Assembly: GCF_051401765.1 (NCBI RefSeq)
Contig: NW_027480543.1
Coordinates: forward strand, 620,001 to 684,000
Length of the DNA: 64,000 bases
DNA from: Calliopsis andreniformis
Lineage: Eukaryota; Arthropoda; Insecta; Hymenoptera; Andrenidae
Direction: 5' to 3'
How positions within the stretch are numbered: position 1 is the stretch's first letter; each line of letters opens with the position of its first letter. Below the pieces are notes generated by a model. The model was given only the letters and a program-made list of their open reading frames with translations. It did not search any database and was not told the origin of the DNA. The position numbers and the translations under genes are program-made. This document shows, piece by piece, positions 39,716 to 53,372 of the stretch.

Positions 39716-42700
39716 TGTGTATTGAGAATTGAGGGTTGAGGATTGAGGATTGAGGATTGAGGATTCAAGATTGAGGATTGAGGATTGAGGATTGAGGATT
39801 GAGGATTGAGGATTGAGGATTGAGGATTGAGGCTTGAGGATCTAGAATTGGAGATTGATTATTGTGGATTGAAGATTGGGGATTGAGGATTGAGGGTTGA
39901 GGATCTAGGATTGGAGATTGATTATTGAGGATTGAAGATTGAGGATTGATGATTGAGGAACGAGAATTGAGAATTGAGGATGAGGTCTGAGGGTTGAGAA
40001 TTGAGGTTTGAGGACTGAGGACTGAGGATTGAGGACTGAGGTTTGAGGATGAGGGCTGAGGGTCGGGGATTGAGGTTTGACGGCTGAGGACTGAGGATTG
40101 AGGATTGAGAACTAAGGATTGTTGATAGAGGATTGAAGATTGAGGATTGAGGATTGAGGATTGAGGATTGAGAATTGAAGATTGAGTATTGATGATTGAA
40201 TACTGAGGATTGAGGATTGAGGTTTGAGGATTGAGGACGAGGACTGACGGTAGAGGATTGAGGTTTGAGGATTGAGGATTGAGGATTGAGGACTGGTGAT
40301 TGAGGATTGAGGGTTAAGCATTGAGGATTGAAGATTGAAGACTGGGGATTGAGGATTGATGATTGAGAATTAAGGATTGAAGATTGTGGATTGAGGATCT
40401 AGGATTGGAGATTGATTATTGAGGATTGAAGATTGAGGATTGAGGATTGAGGATTGAGGATTGAAGTTCGAGAATTGAGGATGAGGACTGAGGGTTGAGG
40501 ATTGAGGATTGAGGAATGAGGATTGAGGGTTGAGGTTTGAGGATTGAGGATTGAGGATTGAGGATTGAGTATTGAAGATTGAGTATTGATGACTGAGGAT
40601 TGAGGATTGAGGATTGAGGATTGAGGATTGGGGATTGAAGATTGAGGATTGCGTATTGAGGACTGAAGAATGAGGATTGAGGATTGAGGATTGAGGATTG
40701 AGGATTGAAGATTGAGTACTGGGGATTGAAGATTGACGATTGAGGATTGAGGATTGAGGATTGAGGATTGAGGATTGAGGATTGAAGATTGAGGATTGGG
40801 TATTGAAGACTGAACATTGAGGATTGAGGATTGAGGATTGAAGGTTGAATATTGATGAATGAAGATTAACGATTGAGGATTGAGCGTTGTGGATTGAGGA
40901 CGAGTACTGAGGGTTGAATGTTGATGATTGAGGTCTGAGGATTGAGGATTGAGGATTTAAAATTGAGGATCGAGGATTGAAGAATGAGGATTGAGGATTG
41001 AAGATTGAGTATTGAAGATTGAAGATTGAGGATTGAGGAATGAGTATTGAGGATTGATGATTGAAGATTGTGTATTGAAGATTGAAGATTGAGGATTGAG
41101 GATTGAGGATTGAGGATTGAGGATTGAGGATTGAAGATTGAGGATTTGGGATTGATGATTGACGGTTGAGGATTGAGTATTGAGGATTGAGAATTGAGGA
41201 TTGAGGATTGAAATTGAGTATTGAGGCCTGAGGATTGAGGATTGAGGATTGAGGATTGCGGATTGAATATTGAGTACTCAGGATTGAAGATTGAGGATTG
41301 AGGATTGAGGATTGAGGATGGAGGATGAGGTCTGAGGGTTGAGGATTGAGGTTTGAGTATTGAACCCTGAGAATTCAGGATATTCCATTGAGTATTGAGA
41401 ATTGAGGATTGATGGTTGAGTACTGAGGACTGAGGATTGAGGATTGAAGGTTGAGTATTGAGGATTCAGAATTGAGGTTTGAGGACTGAGGATTGAAGAT
41501 TGAAGATTGAGTATTGAGGATTGAAGATAGAGGATTGAGGATTGAGGATTGAGGATTGAGGATGATGTCTGAGGGTTGAGGACTGAGGTTTGAGAACTGA
41601 GGACTGAGGATTGAGGACTGAGGATTGAGGATGAGGGCTGAGGGTCGGGGATTGAGGTTTGACGGCTGAGGACTGAGTATTGAGGATTGAGAATTAAGGA
41701 TTGCAGATAGAGGATTGAAGATTGAGGATTGGGTATTGAGGATTGAAGAATGAGGATTGAGGATTGAGGATTGGGGATTGAGGATGTAGGATTGGAGATT
41801 GATGAATGAGGATTGAAGATTGAGGATCGAGGATTGAGAATTGAGAATTGAGAATTGAGGGTGAGGACTGAGGTTTGAGGATTGAGGTTTGAGGGACGAG
41901 GACTGAGGATTGACGATTGAGTATCGAAGATTGAGGATTGAGGATTGAGGATTGATTATTAAGGATTGAGAATGGAGGATGAGGGCTGAGGGTTGAGGAT
42001 TGAAGTTTGAGGACTGAGGACTGAGGATTGAGGGTTGAGAATTGAGGATTGAGGATTGAGGATTGACGATTGAGGATTGAGGATTGAAGATTGAGTATTG
42101 AGGATGGAAGGTTGAGGATTGAGGATTGAGGATTGAGGATTGAGCATTGAAGATTGAGAATTGAGAATTGTGGATGAGGGCTGAGGTTTGAGGATTGTGG
42201 TTTGAGGACTGAGGACTGAGGATGGAGGATCGAGAGTTGAGGATTGAGGATTGAGGATTGAGCATTGAGGATTGAGAATTGAGGATTGATGATTGAGGGT
42301 TGAAGATTGAATATTGAGGATTGAAGATTGAGTATTGATGATTAAGGATTGAGTATGGAGGATGAGGTCTGAGGGTTGAGGATGGAGGTTTGAGGACTGA
42401 GGACTGAGGATTGAGGATTGAGAATTGAGGATTGAGGGTTGAGGATTGAAGATTGGGGATCGAGGATTGAGGATTGATGATTAAGGATTGAGGATGGAGG
42501 ATGAGGGCTGAGGGTTGAGGATTGAAGTTTGAGGACTGAGGACTGAGGATTGAGGACTGAGAATTGAGGATTGAGGATTGAGGATTGAGGATTGAAAATT
42601 GAGTATTGAGGATTGAAGATTGAGGATTGAGGATTGACGATTGAGGATTGAGGATTGAAGATTGAGTATTGAGGATTGAAGATTGAGGATTGAAGATTGA

Positions 42701-42997
42701 GGATTGAGGATTGAGGATTGAATATTGAGGATTGAGGATTGAGGATTGAGGATTGAGCATTGAGGATTGAAGACTGAATATTGATGATTGAAGATTGAGG
42801 ATTGAGGATCGAGGGTTGTGGATTGAGGACGAGGACTGAGGGTTGAATATTGATGATTGAGGACTGAGGATTGAGGATTGAGGATTGAAAATTGAGGATT
42901 GAGTATTGAGGATTGAGGATTGAGGATTGAAGATTGGATATTGAGGATTGAAGATTGAGGATTGAGGATTGAGGATTGAGGATTGATGATTGAAAAT
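39716..42997. repeat. 3282-bp tandem unit, copy A
   Basis: This unit is followed directly by copy B at an offset of 3282. A and B share derived variants absent from the parental segment near 31-33 kb: GAGAACTAAGG near 40107 and 43389 (parent GAGAATTAAGG near 31648), GATGAGGTCTGAGGG near 41327 and 44609 (parent GATGAGGGCTGAGGG), and the 21-bp deletion. A landmark lies at 41371. Confidence 0.88.
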
Positions 42998-45900
42998 TGT
43001 GTATTGAGAATTGAGGGTTGAGGATTGAGGATTGAGGATTGAGGATTCAAGATTGAGGATTGAGGATTGAGGATTGAGGATTGAGGATTGAGGATTGAGG
43101 ATTGAGGATTGAGGCTTGAGGATCTAGAATTGGAGATTGATTATTGTGGATTGAAGATTGGGGATTGAGGATTGAGGGTTGAGGATCTAGGATTGGAGAT
43201 TGATTATTGAGGATTGAAGATTGAGGATTGATGATTGAGGAACGAGAATTGAGAATTGAGGATGAGGTCTGAGGGTTGAGAATTGAGGTTTGAGGACTGA
43301 GGACTGAGGATTGAGGACTGAGGTTTGAGGATGAGGGCTGAGGGTCGGGGATTGAGGTTTGACGGCTGAGGACTGAGGATTGAGGATTGAGAACTAAGGA
43401 TTGTTGATAGAGGATTGAAGATTGAGGATTGAGGATTGAGGATTGAGGATTGAGAATTGAAGATTGAGTATTGATGATTGAATACTGAGGATTGAGGATT
43501 GAGGTTTGAGGATTGAGGACGAGGACTGACGGTAGAGGATTGAGGTTTGAGGATTGAGGATTGAGGATTGAGGACTGGTGATTGAGGATTGAGGGTTAAG
43601 CATTGAGGATTGAAGATTGAAGACTGGGGATTGAGGATTGATGATTGAGAATTAAGGATTGAAGATTGTGGATTGAGGATCTAGGATTGGAGATTGATTA
43701 TTGAGGATTGAAGATTGAGGATTGAGGATTGAGGATTGAGGATTGAGGTTCGAGAATTGAGGATGAGGACTGAGGGTTGAGGATTGAGGATTGAGGAATG
43801 AGGATTGAGGGTTGAGGTTTGAGGATTGAGGATTGAGGATTGAGGATTGAGTATTGAAGATTGAGTATTGATGACTGAGGATTGAGGATTGAGGATTGAG
43901 GATTGAGGATTGGGGATTGAAGATTGAGGATTGCGTATTGAGGACTGAAGAATGAGGATTGAGGATTGAGGATTGAGGATTGAGGATTGAAGATTGAGTA
44001 CTGGGGATTGAAGATTGACGATTGAGGATTGAGGATTGAGGATTGAGGATTGAGGATTGAGGATTGAAGATTGAGGATTGGGTATTGAAGACTGAACATT
44101 GAGGATTGAGGATTGAGGATTGAAGGTTGAATATTGATGAATGAAGATTAACGATTGAGGATTGAGCGTTGTGGATTGAGGACGAGTACTGAGGGTTGAA
44201 TGTTGATGATTGAGGTCTGAGGATTGAGGATTGAGGATTTAAAATTGAGGATCGAGGATTGAAGAATGAGGATTGAGGATTGAAGATTGAGTATTGAAGA
44301 TTGAAGATTGAGGATTGAGGAATGAGTATTGAGGATTGATGATTGAAGATTGTGTATTGAAGATTGAAGATTGAGGATTGAGGATTGAGGATTGAGGATT
44401 GAGGATTGAGGATTGAAGATTGAGGATTTGGGATTGATGATTGACGGTTGAGGATTGAGTATTGAGGATTGAGAATTGAGGATTGAGGATTGAAATTGAG
44501 TATTGAGGCCTGAGGATTGAGGATTGAGGATTGAGGATTGCGGATTGAATATTGAGTACTCAGGATTGAAGATTGAGGATTGAGGATTGAGGATTGAGGA
44601 TGGAGGATGAGGTCTGAGGGTTGAGGATTGAGGTTTGAGTATTGAACCCTGAGAATTCAGGATATTCCATTGAGTATTGAGAATTGAGGATTGATGGTTG
44701 AGTACTGAGGACTGAGGATTGAGGATTGAAGGTTGAGTATTGAGGATTCAGAATTGAGGTTTGAGGACTGAGGATTGAAGATTGAAGATTGAGTATTGAG
44801 GATTGAAGATAGAGGATTGAGGATTGAGGATTGAGGATTGAGGATGATGTCTGAGGGTTGAGGACTGAGGTTTGAGAACTGAGGACTGAGGATTGAGGAC
44901 TGAGGATTGAGGATGAGGGCTGAGGGTCGGGGATTGAGGTTTGACGGCTGAGGACTGAGTATTGAGGATTGAGAATTAAGGATTGCAGATAGAGGATTGA
45001 AGATTGAGGATTGGGTATTGAGGATTGAAGAATGAGGATTGAGGATTGAGGATTGGGGATTGAGGATGTAGGATTGGAGATTGATGAATGAGGATTGAAG
45101 ATTGAGGATCGAGGATTGAGAATTGAGAATTGAGAATTGAGGGTGAGGACTGAGGTTTGAGGATTGAGGTTTGAGGGACGAGGACTGAGGATTGACGATT
45201 GAGTATCGAAGATTGAGGATTGAGGATTGAGGATTGATTATTAAGGATTGAGAATGGAGGATGAGGGCTGAGGGTTGAGGATTGAAGTTTGAGGACTGAG
45301 GACTGAGGATTGAGGGTTGAGAATTGAGGATTGAGGATTGAGGATTGACGATTGAGGATTGAGGATTGAAGATTGAGTATTGAGGATGGAAGGTTGAGGA
45401 TTGAGGATTGAGGATTGAGGATTGAGCATTGAAGATTGAGAATTGAGAATTGTGGATGAGGGCTGAGGTTTGAGGATTGTGGTTTGAGGACTGAGGACTG
45501 AGGATGGAGGATCGAGAGTTGAGGATTGAGGATTGAGGATTGAGCATTGAGGATTGAGAATTGAGGATTGATGATTGAGGGTTGAAGATTGAATATTGAG
45601 GATTGAAGATTGAGTATTGATGATTAAGGATTGAGTATGGAGGATGAGGTCTGAGGGTTGAGGATGGAGGTTTGAGGACTGAGGACTGAGGATTGAGGAT
45701 TGAGAATTGAGGATTGAGGGTTGAGGATTGAAGATTGGGGATCGAGGATTGAGGATTGATGATTAAGGATTGAGGATGGAGGATGAGGGCTGAGGGTTGA
45801 GGATTGAAGTTTGAGGACTGAGGACTGAGGATTGAGGACTGAGAATTGAGGATTGAGGATTGAGGATTGAGGATTGAAAATTGAGTATTGAGGATTGAAG

Positions 45901-46279
45901 ATTGAGGATTGAGGATTGACGATTGAGGATTGAGGATTGAAGATTGAGTATTGAGGATTGAAGATTGAGGATTGAAGATTGAGGATTGAGGATTGAGGAT
46001 TGAATATTGAGGATTGAGGATTGAGGATTGAGGATTGAGCATTGAGGATTGAAGACTGAATATTGATGATTGAAGATTGAGGATTGAGGATCGAGGGTTG
46101 TGGATTGAGGACGAGGACTGAGGGTTGAATATTGATGATTGAGGACTGAGGATTGAGGATTGAGGATTGAAAATTGAGGATTGAGTATTGAGGATTGAGG
46201 ATTGAGGATTGAAGATTGGATATTGAGGATTGAAGATTGAGGATTGAGGATTGAGGATTGAGGATTGATGATTGAAAAT
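42998..46279. repeat. 3282-bp tandem unit, copy B
   Basis: This is the second member of the 3282-bp pair. A difference from copy A is GAGGTTCGAG near 43745 where copy A has GAAGTTCGAG near 40463, so A carries a private change or B has been converted back. From 46280 the sequence no longer repeats unit A. It follows gamma at the phase of 34561 instead. A landmark lies at 44653. Confidence 0.88.
43051..43113. repeat. Nine perfect monomers in a row
   Basis: Nine consecutive GATTGAG units stand here without a variant, just after a GATTCAA word and before GCTTGAGGATCTAG. The same context occurs near 31313, 34615, 39768 and 46330 with about the same length. These are the stretches most prone to single-monomer gain or loss and the best candidates for G-quadruplex formation on the + strand. 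Confidence 0.85.
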
Positions 46280-49200
46280 TGTGTATTGAGAATTGAGGGT
46301 TGAGGATTGAGGATTGAGGATTGAGGATTCAAGATTGAGGATTGAGGATTGAGGATTGAGGATTGAGGATTGAGGATTGAGGATTGAGGATTGAGGCTTG
46401 AGGATCTAGAATTGGAGATTGATTATTGTGGATAGAAGATTGGGGTTTGAGGATTGAGGGTTGAGGATCTAGGATTGGAGATTGATTAATGAGGATTGAA
46501 AGTTGAGGATTGATGATTGAGGATTGAGAATTGAGAATTGAGGATGAGGTCTGAGGGTTGAGGATTGAGGTTAGAGAAATGAGGATGAAGGATGAGGGCT
46601 GAGGGTTGAGGATTGAGGTTTGATTATTGAATACTGAGAATTCAGGATATTCTATTGAGTACTGAGAATCGAGGATTGATGGTTGAGTACTGAGGACTGA
46701 GGATTGACGATTGAAGGTTGAGTATTGAGGATTCAGAATTGAGGTTTGAGGACTGAGGATTGAGGATTGAAGATTGAGTATTGAGGAATGAAGATTGAGG
46801 ATTGAGGATTCAGGATTGAGGATTGAGTATTGAGGATGATGTCTGAGGGCTGAGGATTGAGGTTTGACGACTGAGGACTGTGGATTGAGGACTGAGGTTT
46901 GAGGATGAGGGCTGAGGGTCGGGGATTGAGGTTTGACGGCTGAGGACTGAGGATTGAGGATTGAGAATTAAGGATTGTTGATAGAGGATTGAAGATTGAG
47001 GATTGGGTATTGAGGATTGAAGAATGAGGATTGAAGATTGAGGATTGGGTATTGAGGACTGAACATTGAGGATTGAGGATTGAGGATTGAAGGTTGAATA
47101 TTGATGAATGAAGATTAACGATTGAGGTCTGAGGAATGAGGATTGAGGATTGAAAATTGAGTATTGAGGATTCAGGATTGAGGTTTGAGGATTGAAGATT
47201 GAGTATTGAGGATTGAAGATTGAGGATTGAGGATTGAGGATTGAGGATTGATGATTGAAGATTGTGTACTAAAGATTGAAGATTGAGGATTGAGTATTGA
47301 GGATTGAGGATTGAGGAATGAGGATTGCAGATTGAGAATTGGGGATTGAGGATTGACGGTTGAGGATTGGGTATTGAGGATTGAGAATTGAGGATTGAGA
47401 ATTGAAATTGAGTATTGAGGATTGAAGATTGAGGATTGAGATTTCATTACGGAATATTGTGGATTGAGTATTGAACCATGAGAATTCAGGATATTCTATT
47501 GAGTATTGAGAATTGAGGATTGATAGTTGAGTATTGAGGATTTATGGCTGATGGTTGTGTATTGAATATTGAGGGTTGAGGATTGAGGATTGAGGATTGA
47601 GGATTGAGGATTGAAGATTGAGTATTGATGATTGAATACTGAGGATTGAGGATTGAGGTTTGAGGATTGAGGACGAGGACTGACGGTAGAGGATTGAGGT
47701 TTGAGGATTGAGGATTGAGGATTGAGGACTGGTGATTGAGGATTGAGGGTTAAGCATTGAGGATTGAAGATTGAAGACTGGGGATTGAGGATTGATGATT
47801 GAGAATTAAGGATTGAAGATTGTGGATTGAGGATCTAGGATTGGAGATTGATTATTGAGGATTGAAGATTGAGGATTGAGGATTGAGGATTGAGGATTGA
47901 GAATTGAGGATGAGGACTGAGGGTTGAGGATTGAGGATTGAGGAATGAGGATTGAGGGTTGAGGTTTGAGGATTGAGGATTGAGGATTGAGGATTGAGTA
48001 TTGAAGATTGAGTATTGATGCCTGAGGATTGAGGATTGAGGATTGAGGATTGAGGATTGGGGATTGAATATTGAGTACTGAGGATTCAAGATTGAGGATT
48101 GAGGATTGAGGATTGAGGATGGAGGATGAGGGCTGAGGGTTGAGGATTGAGGTTTGAGCATTGAATCCTGAGAATTCAGGGTATTCTATTGAGTATTGAG
48201 AATTGAGGATTGATGGTTGAGTACTGAGGACTGAGGATTGAGATTTGAAGGTTGAGTATTGAGGATTCAGAATTGAGGTTTGAGGACTGAGGATTGAGGA
48301 TTGAGAATTAAGGATTGTTGATAGAGTATTGAAGATTGAGGATTGGGTACTGAGGATTGAAGAATGAGGATTGAGGATTGAGGATTGAGGATATAGGATT
48401 GGAGATTGATTATTGAGGATTGAAGATTGGGGATTGAGGATTGAGGATTGATGGTTGAGTACTGAGGACTGAGGATTGAGGATTGAAGGTTGAGTATTGA
48501 GGATTCAGAGTAGAGGGTTGAGGACTGAGGATTGAGGATTGAAGATTGAGTATTGAGGATTGAAGATTGAGGATTGAGGATTGAGGATTGAGGATTGAGG
48601 ATGATGTCTGAGGGTTGAGGATTGAGGTTTGAGGACTGAGGACTGAGGATTGAGGACTGAGGTTTGAGGATGAGGGCTGAGGGTCGGGGATTGAGGTTTG
48701 ACGGCTGAGGACTGAGGATTGAGAATTGAGAATTAAGGATTGTTGATAGAGGATTGAAGATTGAGGATTGGGTATTGAGGATTGAAGAATGAGGATTGAG
48801 GATTGAGGATTGAGGATTCAGGGTTGTGGATCTAGGATTTGAGATTGATTATTGAGTATTGAAGATTGGGGATTGAGGATTGAGGATTGAGGATATAGGA
48901 TTGGAGATTGATTATTGAGGATTGAAGATTCGGGATTGAGGATTGAGGATTGAGGATCTAGGATTGGAGATTGAAGATTGAAGATTGAGGATTGAGGGTT
49001 GAGGATTGAGGACTGAGACTGACGGTTGAGGATTGAGGTTTGAGGATTCAGGATTGAGGATTGAGGACTGAGGCTTGAGGATTGAGGATTGAGCATTGAG
49101 GATTGAAGATTGAGGACTGGCGATTGAGGATTGAAGATTGAGGATTAAGGATTGAGGATTGGGGATTGAGGATGTAGGATTGGAGATTGATTATTGAGGA

Positions 49201-50212
49201 TTGAAGATTGAGGATTGAGGATTGAGGATTGAGGATTGAGGATGATGTCTGAGGGTTGAGGATTAAGGTTTGAGGACTGAGGACTGAGGATTGAAGACTG
49301 AGGGTTGAGGATGAGGGCAGAGGGTCGGGGATTGAGGTTTGACGACTGAGGATTGAGGATTGAGGACTGAGAATTGAGGATTGATGATTGAGGATTGTAG
49401 ATAGAGGATTGGGTATTGAGGATTGAAGAATGAGGATTGAAGATTGAGGATTGATGATTAACGATGTAGGATGGAGGATGAGGGCTGAGGGTTGAGGATT
49501 GAGGTTTGAGGAATGAGGACTGAGGATTGAGGATTGAGAATTGAGAATTGAGGATTGAGGATTGAGGATTGAAAATTGAGTATTGAGGATTGATGATTGA
49601 GGATTGAGGATTGACGAATGAGGATTGAGGATTGAAGATTGAGTATTGAGGATTGAAGATTGAGGATTGAGGATTGAGGATTGAGGATTGAGTATTGAAT
49701 ATTGAAGATTGAGGATTGAGGATTGACGATTGAGGATTGAGGATTGAAGATTGAGTACTGAGGATTGAAGATTGAGGATTGAGGATTGAGGATTGAGGAT
49801 TGAGGATTGAAGATTGAGGATTCAGGATTGAGGATTGAGGATTGAGCATTGAGGATTGAAGATTGAATATTGATGACTGAAGATTGAGGATTGAGGATTG
49901 AGGGTTGTGAATTGAAGATTGAGGATTGGGGATTGAGGATTGGCGATTGAGGATTGAGTATTGAGTATTGAGGATTGATGGTTGAGTATTGAGGATTCAT
50001 GGCTGAGGGTTGTGTGTTGAATATTGAGGGTTGAGTATTGAGGATTGAGGATTGAGGATTGAGGATTGAAGATTGAGTATCGATGATTGAATATTGAGGA
50101 TTGAGGATTGAGGTTTGAGGACTGAGGACGAGGACTGACGGTAGAGATTTGAGGTTTGACGACTGAGGATTGAGGATTGGGGATTGAGGATTCAGGATGA
50201 TGTCTGAGGGTT
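46280..50212. repeat. Block gamma, main part of copy 2
   Basis: This stretch matches 34561-38493 at a constant offset of 11719, with only a few substitutions seen. Examples are 46669 C, GAGGAATGAAG near 46784 and GATTGGGGATTGAGG near 50176. Landmarks lie at 46638, 47482 and 48172, repeating the 844 and 690 bp spacing. No gene is visible. Confidence 0.85.
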
Positions 50213-53200
50213 GAGGATTGAGGTTTGAGGACTGAGAATTGAGGATTGATGATTGAGGATTGAAGATAGAGGATTGGGTATTGAGGATTGAAGATAGAGG
50301 ATTGAGGATTGAGGATTGAGGATTGAGGATGATGTCTGAGGGTTGAGGACTGAGGTTTGAGGTCTGAGGACTGAGGATTGAGGACTGAGGATTGAGGATG
50401 AGGGCTGAGGGACGGGGATTGAGGTTTGACGGCTGAGGACTGAGTATTGAGGATTGAGAATTAAGGATTGTTGATAGAGGATTGAAGATTGAGGATTGGG
50501 TACTGAGGATTGAAGAATGAGGATTGAGGATTGAGGATTGAGGATATAGGATTGGAGATTGATTATTGAGGGTTGAAGATTGTGGATTGAGGATCTAGGA
50601 TTGGAGATTGATTATTGAGGATTGAAGATTGAGGATTGAGGATTGAAGGTTGAGTATTGAGGATTCAGAGTTGAGGGTTGAGGACTGAGGATTGACGATT
50701 GAAGATTGAGTATTGAGGATTGAAGATTGAGGATTGAGGATTGAGGATTGAGGATTGAGGATGATGTCTGAGGGTTGAGGATTGAGGTTTGAGGACTGAG
50801 GACTGAGGATTGAAGGCTGAGGGTTGAGGATGAGGGCAGAGGGTCAGGGATTGAGGTTTGACGATTGAGGGTTGAGGATTGAGGATTGAGAATTGAGGAT
50901 TGATGATTGAGGATTGAAGATTGAGGATTGGGTATTGAGGATTGAAGAATGAGGATTGAGGATTGAGGATTGAGGATTGAAGATTGAGGATCTAGGATTG
51001 GAGATTGATTATTGAGGATTGAAGATTCAGGATTGAGGACTGAGGATTGAGGATCTAGAATTGGAGATTGATTATTGAGGATTGAAGATTGAGGATTGAT
51101 GATTGAGGATTGAGAATTGAGAATTGAGGATGAGGTCTGAGGGTTGAGGATTGAGGTTTGAGAAATGAGGATGAAGGATGAGGGCTGAGGGTTGAGGATT
51201 GAGGTTTGATTATTGAATACTGAGAATTCAGGATATTCTATTGAGTATTGAGAATTGAGGATTGATGGTTGAGTACTGAGGACTGAGGATTGACGATTGA
51301 AGGTTGAGTATTGAGGATTCAGAATTGAGGTTTGAGGACTGAGGATTGAGGATTGAAGATTGAGTATTGAGGATTGAAGATTGAGGATTGAGGATTCAGG
51401 ATTGAGGATTGAGTATTGAGGATGATGTCTGAGGGCTGAGGATTGAGGTTTGACGACTGAGGACTGTGGATTGAGGACTGAGGTTTGAGGATGAGGGCTG
51501 AGGGTCGGGGATTGAGGTTTGACGGCTGAGGACTGAGGATTGAGGATTGAGAATTAAGGATTGTTGATAGAGGATTGAAGATTGAGGATTGGGTATTGAG
51601 GATTGAAGAATGAGGATTGAAGATTGAGGATTGGGTATTGAGGACTGAACATTGAGGATTGAGGATTGAGGATTGAAGGTTGAATATTGATGAATGAAGA
51701 TTAACGATTGAGGTCTGAGGATTGAGGATTGAGGATTGAAAATTGAGTATTGAGGATTCAGGATTGAGGTTTGAGGATTGAAGATTGAGTATTGAGGATT
51801 GAAGATTGAGGATTGAGGATTGAGGATTGAGGATTGATGATTGAAGATTGTGTATTAAAGATTGAAGATTGAGGATTGAGTATTGAGGATTGAGGATTGA
51901 GGATTGAGGATTGCAGATTGAGAATTGGGGATTGAGGATTGACGGTTGAGGATTGGGTATTGAGGATTGAGAATTGAGGATTGAGAATTGAAATTGAGTA
52001 TTGAGGATTGAAGATTGAGGATTGAGATTTCATTACGGAATATTGTGGATTGAGTATTGAACCATGAGAATTCAGGATATTCTATTGAGTATTGAGAATT
52101 GAGGATTGATAGTTGAGTATTGAGGATTTATGGCTGATGGTTGTGTATTGAATATTGAGGGTTGAGGATTGAGGATTGAGGATTGAGGATTGAGGATTGA
52201 AGATTGAGTATTGATGATTGAATACTGAGGATTGAGGATTGAGGTTTGAGGATTGAGGACGAGGACTGACGGTAGAGGATTGAGGTTTGAGGATTGAGGA
52301 TTGAGGATTGAGGACTGGTGATTGAGGATTGAGGGTTAAGCATTGAGGATTGAAGATTGAAGACTGGGGATTGAGGATTGATGATTGAGAATTAAGGATT
52401 GAAGATTGTGGATTGAGGATCTAGGATTGGAGATTGATTATTGAGGATTGAAGATTGAGGATTGAGGATTGAGGATTGAGGATTGAGAATTGAGGATGAG
52501 GACTGAGGGTTGAGGATTGAGGATTGAGGAATGAGGATTGAGGGTTGAGGTTTGAGGATTGAGGATTGAGGATTGAGGATTGAGTATTGAAGATTGAGTA
52601 TTGATGCCTGAGGATTGAGGATTGAGGATTGAGGATTGAGGATTGGGGATTGAATATTGAGTACTGAGGATTGAAGATTGAGGATTGAGGATTGAGGATT
52701 GAGGATGGAGGATGAGGGCTGAGGGTTGAGGATTGAGGTTTGAGTATTGAATCCTGAGAATTCAGGGTATTCTATTGAGTATTGAGAATTGAGGATTGAT
52801 GGTTGAGTACTGAGGACTGAGGATTGAGATTTGAAGGTTGAGTATTGAGGATTCAGAATTGAGGTTTGAGGACTGAGGATTGAGGATTGAGAATTAAGGA
52901 TTGTTGATAGAGTATTGAAGATTGAGGATTGGGTACTGAGGATTGAAGAATGAGGATTGAGGATTGAGGATTGAGGATATAGGATTGGAGATTGATTATT
53001 GAGGATTGAAGATTGGGGATTGAGGATTGAGGATTGATGGTTGAGTACTGAGGACTGAGGATTGAGGATTGAAGGTTGAGTATTGAGGATTCAGAGTAGA
53101 GGGTTGAGGACTGAGGATTGAGGATTGAAGATTGAGTATTGAGGATTGAAGATTGAGGATTGAGGATTGAGGATTGAGGATTGAGGATGATGTCTGAGGG

Positions 53201-53372
53201 TTGAGGATTGAGGTTTGAGGACTGAGGACTGAGGATTGAGGACTGAGGTCTGAGGATGAGGGCTGAGGGTCGGGGATTGAGGTTTGACGGCTGAGGACTG
53301 AGGATTGAGAATTGAGAATTAAGGATTGTTGATAGAGGATTGAAGATTGAGGATTGGGTATTGAGGATTGAG
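50106..53372. repeat. 3267-bp tandem unit, copy 1
   Basis: This unit repeats at an offset of 3267 from 53373. Its inner part, about 51100-53365, matches 34.80-37.06 kb (offset 16305) and 46.51-48.78 kb (offset 4586), including the landmark triplet at 51224, 52068 and 52758. The left part, 50213-51090, has gamma words in a different order. No gene is visible. Confidence 0.82.

Larger units (their letters stand above)
38494..50212. repeat. Long-range unit L, copy 2 (expanded)
   Basis: This is the second copy of the superblock that starts at 29023. It lacks one 1013-bp unit and has a 21-bp (three-monomer) deletion near 41900. It is lengthened by a 3282-bp tandem duplication (39716-46279). Its left junction at 38494 joins gamma words directly to the beta phase of position 29023. 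Its right end at 50212 is where similarity to 38493 stops. Confidence 0.82.
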
